From: Pseudomonadota bacterium
GTDB lineage: Bacteria > Pseudomonadota > Gammaproteobacteria > Burkholderiales > Burkholderiaceae_C
DNA: 64,000 bases
Reading direction: 5' to 3'
Assembly: GCA_020161775.1 (NCBI GenBank)
Contig: JAIUOW010000017.1
Location: forward strand, 1-64,000
The translations under genes were made by a program, and so were the position numbers. Positions 10,625 through 21,221 of this stretch are shown one piece after another (the stretch's first letter is position 1; every line of letters begins with the position of its first letter). The notes under the pieces were generated by a model. It was not told the origin of the DNA and made no database searches. It saw nothing but the letters and a program-made list of their open reading frames with translations.

Positions 10625-10942
10625 ATGACCCAGCAGACCCTCGACGGCGTGTCCGTCAACCCCCAGGCCAATGTCTATTTCGACGGCAAGTGCGTGAGCC
10701 ACAGCATCACGCTGGCCGACGGCACCAAAAAATCCGTGGGCGTGATCCTGCCCGCCACGCTGACCTTCAACACCGGCGCCGCCGAAATCATGGAATGCGT
10801 GGCCGGCAGCTGCGAGTACAAGCTGGCCGGCAGCGACGCCTGGGTCACCTGCGGCGCGGGGCAGACATTCAGCGTGCCCGCCAACTCGAAGTTCGACATC
10901 CGCGTGAGCGACGCCTACCACTACATCTGCCACTTCGGCTGA
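10625..10942 (+). CDS. ppnP: Pyrimidine/purine nucleoside phosphorylase (DUF1255)
   Basis: The 105-residue single-domain cupin phosphorolyses a broad range of nucleosides to base plus ribose-1-phosphate. The family signature is visible in NVYFDGKCVSHSITLADGT and the late GQTFSVPANSKFDIRV block. Length is slightly above E. coli PpnP (YaiE, 94 residues) because of the N-terminal extension. It lies 18 bases before argG on the same strand and may be cotranscribed with it, although the two pathways are unrelated. Confidence 0.92.
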   Translation: MTQQTLDGVSVNPQANVYFDGKCVSHSITLADGTKKSVGVILPATLTFNTGAAEIMECVAGSCEYKLAGSDAWVTCGAGQTFSVPANSKFDIRVSDAYHYICHFG

Positions 10943-12301
<1,359 letters not shown>

Positions 12302-12386
12302 GTCACGGGCGCATTTCACGCGCTGGCCGGAATCCCCACGGGCCTTAGTCAAAATCCCTAAGGCCTGCGCAGGTGGGGTCGTTACA

Positions 12387-12411
12387 TTGAGTTACGTCAA
12401 ATTTGACTCAA
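12387..12411. promoter_or_regulatory. Inverted repeat upstream of the SUOX-like/histidine kinase pair
   Basis: Nested dyads are visible: outer arms TTGAGT (12387-12392) and ACTCAA (12406-12411), and an inner perfect palindrome TCAAATTTGA (12397-12406). The AT-rich block sits just ahead of the likely start at 12426. It is a candidate operator or part of the promoter; no regulator can be assigned. Confidence 0.4.
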
Positions 12412-12425
12412 TGAAAGGATGCCTG

Positions 12426-12923
12426 ATGGCCCCGCAGTTCACCCGCCGCCTGCTGGCCGGCGCCACCGTCGCCCTGGCGTGCTGCGCCGCGCTGGCGCAA
12501 GGCGCCAGCGCCCCCCGCCCCGTGCTGGAAATCAGCGGCAAGGTGGCCGCGCCCCCTGTGCAGCTGGACATGGCCGCGCTGCAGCGCCTGCCGCAGCAAA
12601 GCTTCAAGACCAACACCCCCTGGACGCGCGAACCCCACACCTACAGCGGCCCGCTGCTGCGTGACGTGCTGGCCCTGGCCGGCGCCAAGGGTGCCGTGAC
12701 CATCAAGGCCGTGGCGCTGAACGACTACCAGATCAGCATCCCCGCCGAAGACGCCGCCAAGCTGGACGTGATCGTGGCCCACCAGATCGACGGCAAGGCC
12801 ATCCCCGTGCGCGAGCGCGGCCCACTGTTCGTCATCTACCCGTTTGACAGTGCCCCCGAACTGCGGTCCACCCGCTACTACGAACGCTCGATCTGGCAGC
12901 TCAAGTCGATACGGATCGAGTAA
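12426..12923 (+). CDS. Exported SUOX-like (oxidoreductase molybdopterin-binding) domain protein
   Basis: The 165-residue protein begins with a basic n-region and hydrophobic signal (RRLLAGATVALACCAALAQG). The rest matches a minimal sulfite-oxidase-like molybdopterin-binding fold (LEISGKVAAPPVQLDMAALQ, then YSGPLLRDVLALAG and VRERGPLFVIYPFD). No cysteine is available to coordinate molybdenum after cleavage, so it is probably a binding or sensor protein and not a catalyst. AAAGGA precedes the ATG at 12426 by seven bases, favouring it over the ATG at 12411. The TAA is directly followed by the ATG of a hybrid histidine kinase, suggesting a shared sensory role. Confidence 0.8.
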   Translation: MAPQFTRRLLAGATVALACCAALAQGASAPRPVLEISGKVAAPPVQLDMAALQRLPQQSFKTNTPWTREPHTYSGPLLRDVLALAGAKGAVTIKAVALNDYQISIPAEDAAKLDVIVAHQIDGKAIPVRERGPLFVIYPFDSAPELRSTRYYERSIWQLKSIRIE

Positions 12924-15100
12924 ATGAAAGGCCTTGCGGGCCGCACGCGCCTGCTTGTTTTCCTGGCGATGCTCAGCATGCTGGCCGTGCTGGGCGCGGC
13001 CGTGATGTCCGTGGTGAAAGTGCGCGAGGGGCCGTTTGCCGACCCGCGCCAGGTCAATTGGCGCGACTCGGTGTCGGGCCTGGTGTTTGGCTTCGAGCGC
13101 GAATACTCGCGCTTTCGCGGCGAACTGGCAGCGGCCGCACGGGGCAACGGCCCGGTGGACCTGCGCGATGCCCAGATGCGCTATGAAATCCTGGCCAGCC
13201 GCATCCAGCTGCTGGAGAGCACGGGCAGCCTGGACCCGCTGCGAAACATCAGTGAGTACCTCACGCTGGTGGCGCGCCTGCGCGAGCTGACCACCACCGC
13301 CGACGCGCTGTTTGCGCAGCCCGCGCCACAGCGCGCCAAGGTGCGCGCGCTGCTGGCGCTGACCGACGAATCCACGTCCGACGTGCAAAGCTTCACGCGG
13401 GCCGCCACCGTGGCCACGGCCTACCTGGTGGAGCAGCAGTTTGGCGCGCTGCGCCAGCAGGCCAGCGTGATCGGCGCGCTGGCCGCTCTGCAACTGCTTC
13501 TGGCCGCGGCGGCGGGCTACCTGGTGTGGACACAGCGCCGCCAGGAGGCCGCGGCACGCGAACAGCTGGAAACCCTGGCCGATGAGCTGCGCACCGCCAC
13601 CCACGCAGCCGACGCCGCCAACCGCACCAAGAGCCAGTTCCTGGCCAACATGAGCCACGAGCTGCGCACCCCCTTCCAGGGCGTGACGGGCATGCTGCAG
13701 CTGCTGGAGCAGACGCAGCCCACCGCCGCCCAGCAGGACCTGATCCGCACAGCCCGGGAATCGGCCGACCACCTGCTCACGCTGCTGAACGACGTGCTGG
13801 ACGTCTCCGCCATCGAAGCCGGGCGCGTGGTGCTGGAAGAGCAGCCGCTGAACCTGCACCGGCTGTGCCGCGACGTGCGCCAGCTCATGCGCGGGCAGGC
13901 CTTCGCACGCGGGCTGCGGCTGGAGCTGGCCGTGTCAAGCAGCGTGCCCAAGTGGGTGACCGGCGACGCCACGCGCATCAAGCAGGTGCTGTTCAACCTG
14001 CTGTCCAACGCCATCAAGTTCACGCCATCGGGCGTGATCACGCTGACGGTGCAAAAGGCCCACGGCGTGGTGACCTTCCAGGTCACGGACACCGGCATCG
14101 GCATGGACGAAGCCACGCTGGCGCGGCTGTTCCGCCGGTTCGAGATGGGCGACGAAACCCTGTCGCGCCGCTTCGGCGACGCGGGGCTGGGGCTGGAGAT
14201 TTCGCGCAGCCTGGCGCGCATGATGGGCGGCAACCTGGTGGCGCAAAGCACGCTGGGCAAAGGCTCGATCTTTACCTTCACCGCCAATTTGCTGCGTTGC
14301 CAGGCCCCGGTCGAAGCGGGCGCCGCAAACGCTTTGGCCGCCTTGCCAGAGCACGCGCTGGACGTGCTGGTGGCCGACGACCACCCGATCAACCGCAAAT
14401 ACCTCGCCCTGGTCCTGGCCAGCATGGGGCACCGCTATGTGCTGTGCGAAGACGGCCTGCAGGCCGTGGAACACGCGCGCACCGGCCAGTTTGACGTGGT
14501 GCTGATGGACATCCACATGCCCGGGCTGGACGGATTGCAGGCCACGGAGGCCATCCGCGCACTGGACGGCCCGGCCGCGCGGCTGCCCATCCTGGTGCTG
14601 ACCGCCGACGTGATGCCGGCCACCCGCGAGCGGGCCACCGCCGCGGGCGTCACCGCCTGCCTGCACAAGCCGGTGCAGGGGCCACAGCTGGCCGAGGCGC
14701 TCAATGCAGCGGTGAACGGTCCCGACGCACCCCCCCGGCCCGGTGCGCTGTCCTCGCGGTTTAACGCCCTGAGCAAGGAACTGCCGGCCCAGGCACTGGC
14801 CGGCCCGGTGGACATGTTCTTCGGCGATGAATCGCGCACGCTGGCCGACCTGCATGCCGCGCTGGACGCGGGCGAGCCCCGGCGCATTGCGCTGGCTGCC
14901 CACAAGCTGCAAGGCAGCGCCGCATGCTGGGCTTCTGGCGCATGGCCGAGCTGGCGGCCGACATCGAAAAAGGCGAAGGCCAGGGGCCCCACAAGACCCG
15001 CACGCCGTATCAGGCGCGCAGGCTGCTGGACGACGCGGTGGCCGAAACGCGCACCGCCGTGCAGGCGGCCCGACCAGGCCCCAAAACGCTGCCCGCGTGA
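12924..15100 (+). pseudogene. Hybrid sensor histidine kinase with Hpt domain, frameshifted near its C-terminus
   Basis: The protein has two membrane segments (about 9-31 and 182-202) flanking a periplasmic domain, a HisKA H-box FLANMSHELRTP (His245), an HATPase domain (GLGLEISRSLARMMGG), a receiver (VLVADDHPIN, acceptor Asp529 in VVLMDIHMPG) and the start of an Hpt domain with His660 in AAHKLQGS. Just after this, near 14915-14924, the frame shifts. The continuation MLGFWRMAELAADIEKGEG lies in the frame starting with ATG 14924 and stops at 15100, as expected for the end of an Hpt domain. One base appears to be missing. The original frame instead runs on antisense through the next gene to 15479, giving an implausible basic tail. 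The cause is either a real mutation or a sequencing error. It probably acted with the SUOX-like protein encoded immediately upstream. Confidence 0.82.
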
Positions 15101-15122
15101 GCAGGCCTGCGCCGCAAACAAA

Positions 15123-16238
15123 TTACTGGATGGCGCCCGCCACCGCCTGGTTCACCGCCGCCATGCCCTGCAGCGCGTGGCGCGCCAGCGCGGCGTTGTC
15201 CACGTCCAGCGCCATGTCCACCCGCTTGCTGGTGCTGGCGCCCAGACCCATGGTGACCGCGCCGAAGATCTGCAGCGCCTTCACGGCCGTGTCTTTTTGC
15301 GTGTCGTAGCCACCGGTCTCGCGCAGGTTGGCAAACTGGCCGGGCACGGCCAGCGGGCCGCCCAGGCTGACCACCTGCGTCAGCGCATGGGTCTGCATCA
15401 CGCCCAGCTGTTTGGGCGCCATGGCCACCTCCATCGCGGCGGAGGCATTGGCGCTGGAGCCGCGCTTGAACATCGATGAACCGCCGCCGGATGACTCCTG
15501 CGCGGCCAGGTTCACCACCATGCCCACCGACACACCCTCCAGGTTGGCCTTGCTGAAATCAATGCGCTTGCCGATGTTGCCCGCGCCAATGCCGGCAAAG
15601 CCGCGCGGCACCAGGCGGGTGCCCGTGGGCGCCATGACCAGGTATTTGCGCTTGCCATAGCCCAGTTCCACGTCCTCGTACACCTCGGCGCCGGGCTTGC
15701 TGGCCTCTGCGGTGGCCTCGTACACGGCGCCGTTTTCCTTCACGAAGGCCTCGGCTGGCTCGGGCTTGACGCCCGCGGCCTCCAGCCGCGCCAGGAAATC
15801 GGCGTAGGCCTTGTCGGTGATGGCCTGCAGCAGCTTGACGTCGGGCGTGGGCACCAGGTAATTGACGCGCACGTTGGTGGAGCCGTAGTCGGTGCCGCCG
15901 AAGTAGGCGGCGCGCGTGTTGGCCGACACGCTGCCGCCCATTTCAAACAGCACGCGGTATTCGGCAATGTAAAAGCGCTTGCCCTTGAGCGTGGCACTGC
16001 CCTTGACCGGCACCGCCGCCTCCAGCGGCGCCACGGGTGCGGCCAGCGCCGCCTCGATCTGCTCGGGCGTGGCCTGCGCGATGGACGGCGTGCCCTGCGC
16101 GGCTTGGGCCGCCTGCTCGGCCTTGGGCGCGTTGCTGCCGCCGGTGATGGCGTTCAGCAGCGAGCCAAACTGGGCATGGGAGGGCAGCGCCAGGCAGGTC
16201 AGTGCGGCAAGGGCAAGAGTGGGTTTGAAGTACTGCAT
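15123..16238 (-). CDS. Exported protein of unknown function
   Basis: The 371-residue product starts with a clear signal peptide (YFKPTLALAALTCLALPSHA, cut before QFGSLL). A short Ala/Gln-rich segment follows, then a globular body containing KGKRFYIAEYRVLFEMGGSV and GTDYGSTNVRVNYLV. I do not recognise the family. Nothing suggests an enzyme active site, and the composition suggests a periplasmic or surface protein. The ATG at 16238 was chosen because it begins the signal peptide; an earlier ATG would bury it. It is convergent with the damaged histidine kinase gene, 22 bases apart. Confidence 0.75.
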   Translation of the reverse strand: MQYFKPTLALAALTCLALPSHAQFGSLLNAITGGSNAPKAEQAAQAAQGTPSIAQATPEQIEAALAAPVAPLEAAVPVKGSATLKGKRFYIAEYRVLFEMGGSVSANTRAAYFGGTDYGSTNVRVNYLVPTPDVKLLQAITDKAYADFLARLEAAGVKPEPAEAFVKENGAVYEATAEASKPGAEVYEDVELGYGKRKYLVMAPTGTRLVPRGFAGIGAGNIGKRIDFSKANLEGVSVGMVVNLAAQESSGGGSSMFKRGSSANASAAMEVAMAPKQLGVMQTHALTQVVSLGGPLAVPGQFANLRETGGYDTQKDTAVKALQIFGAVTMGLGASTSKRVDMALDVDNAALARHALQGMAAVNQAVAGAIQ

Positions 16239-16335
16239 GAACGGCCCCAGGATATGAAGCGCCCAATGTAGGCACAAAGCACCCGTCACTCAACCCCGCA
16301 TTCGGGGGTGGCGCCATGCCTCACAGCCTTTCACC

Positions 16336-16839
16336 TCAAGGTCCGGGAGGATTCAATCGTGTGTCAATCGAAAGCGGCTCCTGCAACAACTGCCGGTAGG
16401 CACCGGTGGCCCGATCAGGGTCAAAAATGAGGTTCCAGCTGTGCTGGCTGACAACACTGGGAATTGCCACAAACAGGTGCTTTGCAAGCAATTCGGCCCC
16501 CCACTCCTGCTGGCCTGCACTGGGCATCCCGGCATGCAGCCAGGCCGGGTTTGGCACATCTTGCGGCTTTACGACAAAAACGCTTCCTGGATCATCGACC
16601 TGCAGCGCAGTGATGACGTGAGGCACCTTGTCAAGCGCCCGGAAGCCCTTGTGAACGGCCACCTCAAGAATGGCCGTTGAGGCATCCAGCGAGCAATAGA
16701 GCGCCTTGACGCCTTTGGGATTCCAGCGGCCCCCCAGTGCGTGCGCACCGGTTGCGCTGTTCCAGGTCGCCTTGAAAGCAGCCTGATCAACACGCCACGC
16801 CTGGGCCGTTACGCCAAGCCGCGGGGGAAAAGGCGTCAA
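16336..16839 (-). CDS. RES-domain toxin (NAD-degrading type)
   Basis: The 167-residue protein matches the RES domain: AWRVDQAAFKATWNSATGA, GGRWNPKGVKALYCSLDAST and the later HSWNLIFDP. It includes the conserved Arg, Glu and Ser positions for which the domain is named. Characterised RES toxins are ADP-ribosyltransferase-like and deplete NAD or modify targets. The start is a TTG that overlaps the antitoxin stop (TTGA), so it depends on coupled translation. Gene order antitoxin then toxin is standard. The module appears complete. Confidence 0.88.
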   Translation of the reverse strand: MTPFPPRLGVTAQAWRVDQAAFKATWNSATGAHALGGRWNPKGVKALYCSLDASTAILEVAVHKGFRALDKVPHVITALQVDDPGSVFVVKPQDVPNPAWLHAGMPSAGQQEWGAELLAKHLFVAIPSVVSQHSWNLIFDPDRATGAYRQLLQEPLSIDTRLNPPGP

Positions 16840-17306
16840 GCGTAAACCCCATAGGCCATCTGATCGAGCAACGTCCTCACCATTTCGGCGCCCTGGGGCG
16901 TTGCCATAAGGTCAATGGGCCGACGCGAGTCAAGGCCAATCGCGGGCGCCGCAAGCCACTGTTCGGCCTCCTCTTTGCCGCCCAACACTTCGGTTGCCTT
17001 GGTCAGCACCTCGGCAAGACTCCACACGCGGGCACTTTGGTCCGCATCCAGAGGGGCAGCCTTCTGTTCAGCCTTGATTCGATGCCAGGTGCGCGAACTG
17101 ACGTTCAGCGCCTTGAAGCTCTCGTCCTGCTTGAGAACGCTGAACCCTTCAACAAGGTAGACCATGGTGTGGCGGGGGAAGCCTTCAACAATGCGTTCGT
17201 GCAATTCGATGGGGCTGTTGATGCGCATCAGCTTTGTGCCCAGCGCACGCTGAACACGAGCGTATGAGCCAGACGCCAGTGCCTTGGATGCTTGGGTCGC
17301 GGTCAT
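16836..17306 (-). CDS. Xre/MbcA/ParS-family antitoxin (DUF2384)
   Basis: The 156-residue protein has an N-terminal Xre-like DNA-binding region (GFSVLKQDESFKALNVSSRT in the middle third) and the C-terminal MbcA/ParS toxin-binding domain (VWSLAEVLTKATEVLGGKEE, then AAPAIGLDSRRPIDLMATPQ). Such proteins neutralise RES toxins and repress their own promoter. The ATG at 17306 starts the usual N-terminus (TATQASKALASGS); an upstream reading would run through the operator. It overlaps the toxin gene by four bases. Confidence 0.9.
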   Translation of the reverse strand: MTATQASKALASGSYARVQRALGTKLMRINSPIELHERIVEGFPRHTMVYLVEGFSVLKQDESFKALNVSSRTWHRIKAEQKAAPLDADQSARVWSLAEVLTKATEVLGGKEEAEQWLAAPAIGLDSRRPIDLMATPQGAEMVRTLLDQMAYGVYA

Positions 17307-17323
17307 GTGCCTGCCTCTGTATC

Positions 17324-17366
17324 TGCCATTTGGCAACAATATACTGCCAAATGTCAAAGCAATCAA
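17324..17366 (-). promoter_or_regulatory. Promoter and operator of the RES/Xre toxin-antitoxin operon
   Basis: On the minus strand, TTGATT (17361-17366) and TATATT (17338-17343) form a sigma-70 promoter with exactly 17 bases between them. Two overlapping dyads cover it: TTTGGCA (17329-17335) with TGCCAAA (17345-17351), nine bases apart, and TGCCA/TGGCA at 17324-17335. Repeated TGCCA half-sites over the -10 region suggest autorepression by the antitoxin. Confidence 0.75.
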
Positions 17367-17381
17367 TTCCCGAACCAGCCG

Positions 17382-18434
17382 TCAAACCACCACGGGCTCC
17401 GGCTCCAGCCGGATGCCAAAGCGTTCGTACACGCTGGTCTGGATGGCGCCGGCCAGGGTCATGACCTCGCCGCCGGTGGCCGGGTGGGCCGTGCCGCCGC
17501 GGTTGACCAGCACCAGCGCCTGTTTTTCGTACACGCCGGCGTTGCCCACCGTCTTGCCCTTCCAGCCGCAGGCGTCGATCAGCCAGCCGGCTGCCAGCTT
17601 GATGCTGCCGTCGGGCATGGGGTAATGCACGATGCCGGGCTCGCGGGCAATGATGTCGCTGCACTGCTCGGGCGTGACGGTGGGGTTCTTGAAGAAGCTG
17701 CCGGCGTTGCCGATGACGCGCGGATCAGGCAGCTTGGCGCTGCGGATGGCGCAGATCCAGTCGTAAATCTGGCGGGCAGACGGCTCGCGCACCCCCGTCT
17801 CGGCCATCTTGCGCTCCAGGTCCAGGTAGCCCAACACGGGCTTCCAGGGCTTGGGCAGGCGAAAGCGCACGCGGGTGATCAGCGCGCGGCCCGCCAGTCC
17901 CAGGTCGCCCGCCTGGGCTGCTGTGTGCTTGAACACCGAATCGCGGTAGCCAAATGCGCACTGGGCCGCGTCCAGCGTGAATTCGCGCCCGGTCTGCAGG
18001 TCCACCGCGTCCAGCGAGTCAAAGCGGTCCTGCAGCTCCACCCCGTAGGCGCCGATGTTCTGCACGGGCGAGGCCCCCACGGTACCGGGAATGAGCGCCA
18101 GGTTTTCCAGGCCGGGCAGGCCCTGGTCCAGCGTCCAGCCCACAAAACCGTGCCAGGGCTCGCCGGCGCCGGCCTCCACGATCCAGGCGCGGGGGGTGTC
18201 GGCCACCAGGCGGCGGCCCATGATTTCGACCTTGAGCACCACGGGGCGCACATCGCCCGTGAGCACGATGTTGCTGCCCCCGCCCAGCACGAACTTGGGC
18301 TCGGGTGCCAGGGCCGGGTCGGCCAGCACGGCCAGCACGTCGGCGGTGGACGCCACGCGCACCAGCAGGCGCGCCCTGGCCACGATGCCGAAGGTGTTGT
18401 GCGGCTGCAGGGGTACGTTTTGCTCCGTGATCAT
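17382..18434 (-). CDS. murB: UDP-N-acetylenolpyruvoylglucosamine reductase
   Basis: The 350-residue FAD enzyme reduces enolpyruvyl-UDP-GlcNAc to UDP-MurNAc in peptidoglycan synthesis. Diagnostic blocks are [33 protein letters not shown] and FGYRDSVFK, which carries the catalytic serine. Length agrees with the E. coli-type I MurB. The ATG before [15 protein letters not shown] gives the standard N-terminus. It is divergent from yajQ with 55 bases between start codons. Confidence 0.96.
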   Translation of the reverse strand: MITEQNVPLQPHNTFGIVARARLLVRVASTADVLAVLADPALAPEPKFVLGGGSNIVLTGDVRPVVLKVEIMGRRLVADTPRAWIVEAGAGEPWHGFVGWTLDQGLPGLENLALIPGTVGASPVQNIGAYGVELQDRFDSLDAVDLQTGREFTLDAAQCAFGYRDSVFKHTAAQAGDLGLAGRALITRVRFRLPKPWKPVLGYLDLERKMAETGVREPSARQIYDWICAIRSAKLPDPRVIGNAGSFFKNPTVTPEQCSDIIAREPGIVHYPMPDGSIKLAAGWLIDACGWKGKTVGNAGVYEKQALVLVNRGGTAHPATGGEVMTLAGAIQTSVYERFGIRLEPEPVVV

Positions 18435-18489
18435 GGGAGAATTGTCGCATCCACCATCCAAGCACAGGCACGCACCCGAGGGAGTATTC

Positions 18490-18975
18490 ATGCCGTCTTT
18501 TGACACCGTCTGCGAACCCAACCTGGTTGAAGTCAGGAATGCCGTGGACAACACCGCCAAGGAAATCGCCACCCGCTTCGACTTCAAGGGCACCTCCGCC
18601 GCCATCGAGCTCAAGGACAAGGAAATCACGCTGTTTGGCGACGCCGACTTCCAGCTCCAGCAGGTGGACGACATCCTGCGCAACAAGCTCACCAAGCGCA
18701 GCGTGGACGTGCGCTACCTGGACGTGGGCGACGTGCAGAAGACCGGCGGCGACAAGGTCAAGCAGGTGGTCAAGGTACGCAGCGGCATTGAATCCGAGCA
18801 GGCCAAGAAGATCTCCCGCCTCATCAAGGACAGCAAGCTCAAGGTGCAGGCCGCCATCCAGGGCGACGCCGTGCGCGTGACGGGCGCCAAGCGCGATGAT
18901 TTGCAGGCGGCGATGGCGCTGATCAAGAAAGACATTGCGGATATTCCCTTGACGTTCAACAATTTTCGCGATTGA
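18490..18975 (+). CDS. yajQ: YajQ family nucleotide-binding protein
   Basis: The 161-residue protein matches YajQ across its whole length: [32 protein letters not shown] and the end [11 protein letters not shown]. YajQ proteins have two RNA-recognition-like domains, and a Xanthomonas homologue binds cyclic di-GMP. A GGAG lies eight bases before the ATG. It is followed four bases later by the retropepsin-like protease gene, with which it may be cotranscribed. Confidence 0.95.
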   Translation: MPSFDTVCEPNLVEVRNAVDNTAKEIATRFDFKGTSAAIELKDKEITLFGDADFQLQQVDDILRNKLTKRSVDVRYLDVGDVQKTGGDKVKQVVKVRSGIESEQAKKISRLIKDSKLKVQAAIQGDAVRVTGAKRDDLQAAMALIKKDIADIPLTFNNFRD

Positions 18976-18979
18976 TCGC

Positions 18980-19612
18980 GTGAAGGCCTTCGTACTGCTC
19001 TGCCTGCTGCTGCCATTCGCAGCGCTGGCTCAGTCCGTTGCGCTGCAGGGCATGATGGGCAACCGGGCGCTGCTCATCATTGACGGCAGCGCGCCGCGCG
19101 GCGTGGCGCCGGGGGATGCGCACCAGGGCGTGAGGGTGCTGTCCACCACCGGCGACGAGGCCGTGGTGGAAATTGGCGGCAAGCGCCACACGCTGCGCGT
19201 GGGCGACGCACCCGCCAGCGTGGGCGGCAGCGGCCCGCGCGGAGGCAATCGCATTGTGCTGACGGCCGGCAGCGGCGGGCATTTCTTTTCACAAGGCGCC
19301 ATCAACGGCCGGGCTGCGCAGTTCATGGTGGACACCGGCGCCACGGCCGTGTCCATGGGCCTGCCTGACGCCAGGCGCCTGGGCGTGCCGTATGAAAGCG
19401 GCCAGCGCATCCAGATGGGCACGGCCAACGGCGTGGTGCCGGCCTGGCTGGTGCGGCTGGATTCCGTGCGCGTGGGCGACGTGGAAGTGTTTGGCGTCGA
19501 AGGCATCGTGAGCCAGCAGCCCATGCCCTATGTGCTGCTGGGCAACAGCTTCCTCGCGCGCTTCCAGATGAAGCGCGACAACGACCAGATGGTGCTGGAG
19601 CGGCGGTACTGA
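18980..19612 (+). CDS. Exported retropepsin-like aspartic protease (TIGR02281-type)
   Basis: The 210-residue protein has a signal peptide (LLCLLLPFAALAQS) and a retroviral-type single-lobe aspartic protease domain. The active-site motif is FMVDTGATAVSMG with catalytic Asp118, and ALGN-like PYVLLGNSFLARFQM forms the end of the lobe. Such enzymes are expected to act as homodimers in the periplasm. Substrates are unknown for this family. The start codon gives a standard signal peptide. It lies between yajQ and an MFS transporter with nearly no gaps. Confidence 0.87.
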   Translation: MKAFVLLCLLLPFAALAQSVALQGMMGNRALLIIDGSAPRGVAPGDAHQGVRVLSTTGDEAVVEIGGKRHTLRVGDAPASVGGSGPRGGNRIVLTAGSGGHFFSQGAINGRAAQFMVDTGATAVSMGLPDARRLGVPYESGQRIQMGTANGVVPAWLVRLDSVRVGDVEVFGVEGIVSQQPMPYVLLGNSFLARFQMKRDNDQMVLERRY

Positions 19613-19613
19613 C

Positions 19614-21221
19614 ATGACCGTGCTGGACGCCCCCCAACAAGACAAGCCCCACGAGCCCCCATCGGCCTTTGCACCGCTGGGCCGCCCCGTGTTCCGCATG
19701 CTGTGGGCCACCTGGCTCACGGCCAACACCTGCATGTGGATGAGCGATGTGGCCGCGGCCTGGCTCATGACGTCGCTGGCGCCTTCGCCGCTGTGGGTGG
19801 CGCTGGTGCAGTCGGCCTCCACGCTGCCGGTGTTTTTGCTGGGCCTGCCCAGCGGCGCGCTGGCCGACATCCTGGACCGGCGGCGCTATTTCATGCTGAC
19901 GCAACTGTGGGTGGCGCTGACTGCCACGGCGCTGTGCGTGACCATCGTCATGGGCTGGATCAACGCGCCGTTGCTGCTGGCGCTGACCTTTGCCAACGGC
20001 ATTGGCCTGGCCATGCGCTGGCCGGTGTTTGCGGCCATCGTGCCCGAGATCGTGCCGCGCATCCAGCTGCCCGCGGCGCTGGCGCTGAACGGCGTGGCCA
20101 TGAACGCATCGCGCATCATCGGCCCGCTGGTGGCCGGCGCGCTGATCGCTGGCGCAGGCAGCGAATACGTGTTCGGCCTGAACGCCGTGCTGTCGGTGGC
20201 GGCGGCGTTCGTCATCATGCGCTGGAAGCGCGAACCCACGGTGAGCCCGCTGGGCCGCGAGCGGCTGAGCAGCGCCATCCGCGTGGGGCTGCAATTCGTG
20301 AAGGAATCGCGCCGGCTGCAGGGCGTGCTGGTGCGCATCTCGCTGTTCTTCCTGCATTCCACCGCGCTGCTGGCGCTGCTGCCGCTGGTGGCGCGCGGCC
20401 TGAAGGGCGGCGACGCCGGCACCTTCACCCTGCTGCTGGCCGCCATGGGCATGGGGGCCATCATCGCCGCGCTGTCGATGCAGCAGGTGCGCCGCGTGAT
20501 ACCGCATGCGCGGCTGCTGCTGCTGGGCGCGGCGCTGCAGTCGCTGGGCACGCTGGTGGTGGCCTGGGCGCCCAACGTGATCATTGCGGCACCGGCCATG
20601 TTTGTGGCGGGCATGGCCTGGATCACCGTGGCCAACACGCTCACGGTGTCGGCCCAGATGGCCCTGCCCGACTGGGTGCGCGCGCGCGGCATGTCCATCT
20701 ACCAGATGGCCATCATGGGCGCGACCGCCGTGGGCGCGGCGCTGTGGGGGCAGATCGCCACCATCAGCAACATCCACTGGAGCATGGGCATTGCCGCCTT
20801 CACCGGGCTGGCGGCCATGGTGGCGGCGCACCGGTTCATGCCCGCGCACAACATGGAAGAAGACCTGACGCCCTCACGCGTTTTCAAGGTGCCCACGGCC
20901 GAGGCACCGCCGCGCAGCGGGCGCATCCAGGTGAACATTGAATACCGGATCGACCCGGCGCGCGCCGATGAATTCCGCGCGCTGATGCAGGAAAGCCGGC
21001 GCAGCCGCATGCGCCAGGGCGCGCTGGCCTGGGAGCTGCTGCACGACCTGCATGACCCGGGCCGCTTCATCGAGCAGATCACCGATGAATCGTGGACGGA
21101 ACACCTGCGCCGCTTTGACCGCGTGACTGCCGACGACGTGGCCCTGCGCGACCGAAAGCTGGCGTTTCACATCGCCGACACACCGCCGGTGGTGATGCGC
21201 AGCGTGATCGAGGCGTCATGA
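19614..21221 (+). CDS. MFS transporter with C-terminal monooxygenase-like (ABM) domain
   Basis: The 535-residue protein has about 12 membrane segments in the first 410 residues (EntS/MFS_3-type, beginning FRMLWATWLTANTCMWMSDV). The conserved loop SGALADILDRRRYFM is present. Residues from about 430 onward form a soluble domain (RIQVNIEYRIDPARADEFRA, then WELLHDLHDPGRFIEQITDE) resembling dimeric alpha/beta-barrel ABM domains. This fusion is known in several proteobacterial MFS proteins; substrate and role of the extra domain are unknown. It overlaps the phosphatase gene by four bases. Confidence 0.87.
   Translation: MTVLDAPQQDKPHEPPSAFAPLGRPVFRMLWATWLTANTCMWMSDVAAAWLMTSLAPSPLWVALVQSASTLPVFLLGLPSGALADILDRRRYFMLTQLWVALTATALCVTIVMGWINAPLLLALTFANGIGLAMRWPVFAAIVPEIVPRIQLPAALALNGVAMNASRIIGPLVAGALIAGAGSEYVFGLNAVLSVAAAFVIMRWKREPTVSPLGRERLSSAIRVGLQFVKESRRLQGVLVRISLFFLHSTALLALLPLVARGLKGGDAGTFTLLLAAMGMGAIIAALSMQQVRRVIPHARLLLLGAALQSLGTLVVAWAPNVIIAAPAMFVAGMAWITVANTLTVSAQMALPDWVRARGMSIYQMAIMGATAVGAALWGQIATISNIHWSMGIAAFTGLAAMVAAHRFMPAHNMEEDLTPSRVFKVPTAEAPPRSGRIQVNIEYRIDPARADEFRALMQESRRSRMRQGALAWELLHDLHDPGRFIEQITDESWTEHLRRFDRVTADDVALRDRKLAFHIADTPPVVMRSVIEAS

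Noticed and set aside
15101-15479. Extension of the hybrid kinase past 15100 in its first frame
   Set aside because: The extra residues are basic, antisense to a protein with a signal peptide, and the expected Hpt sequence is in another frame.
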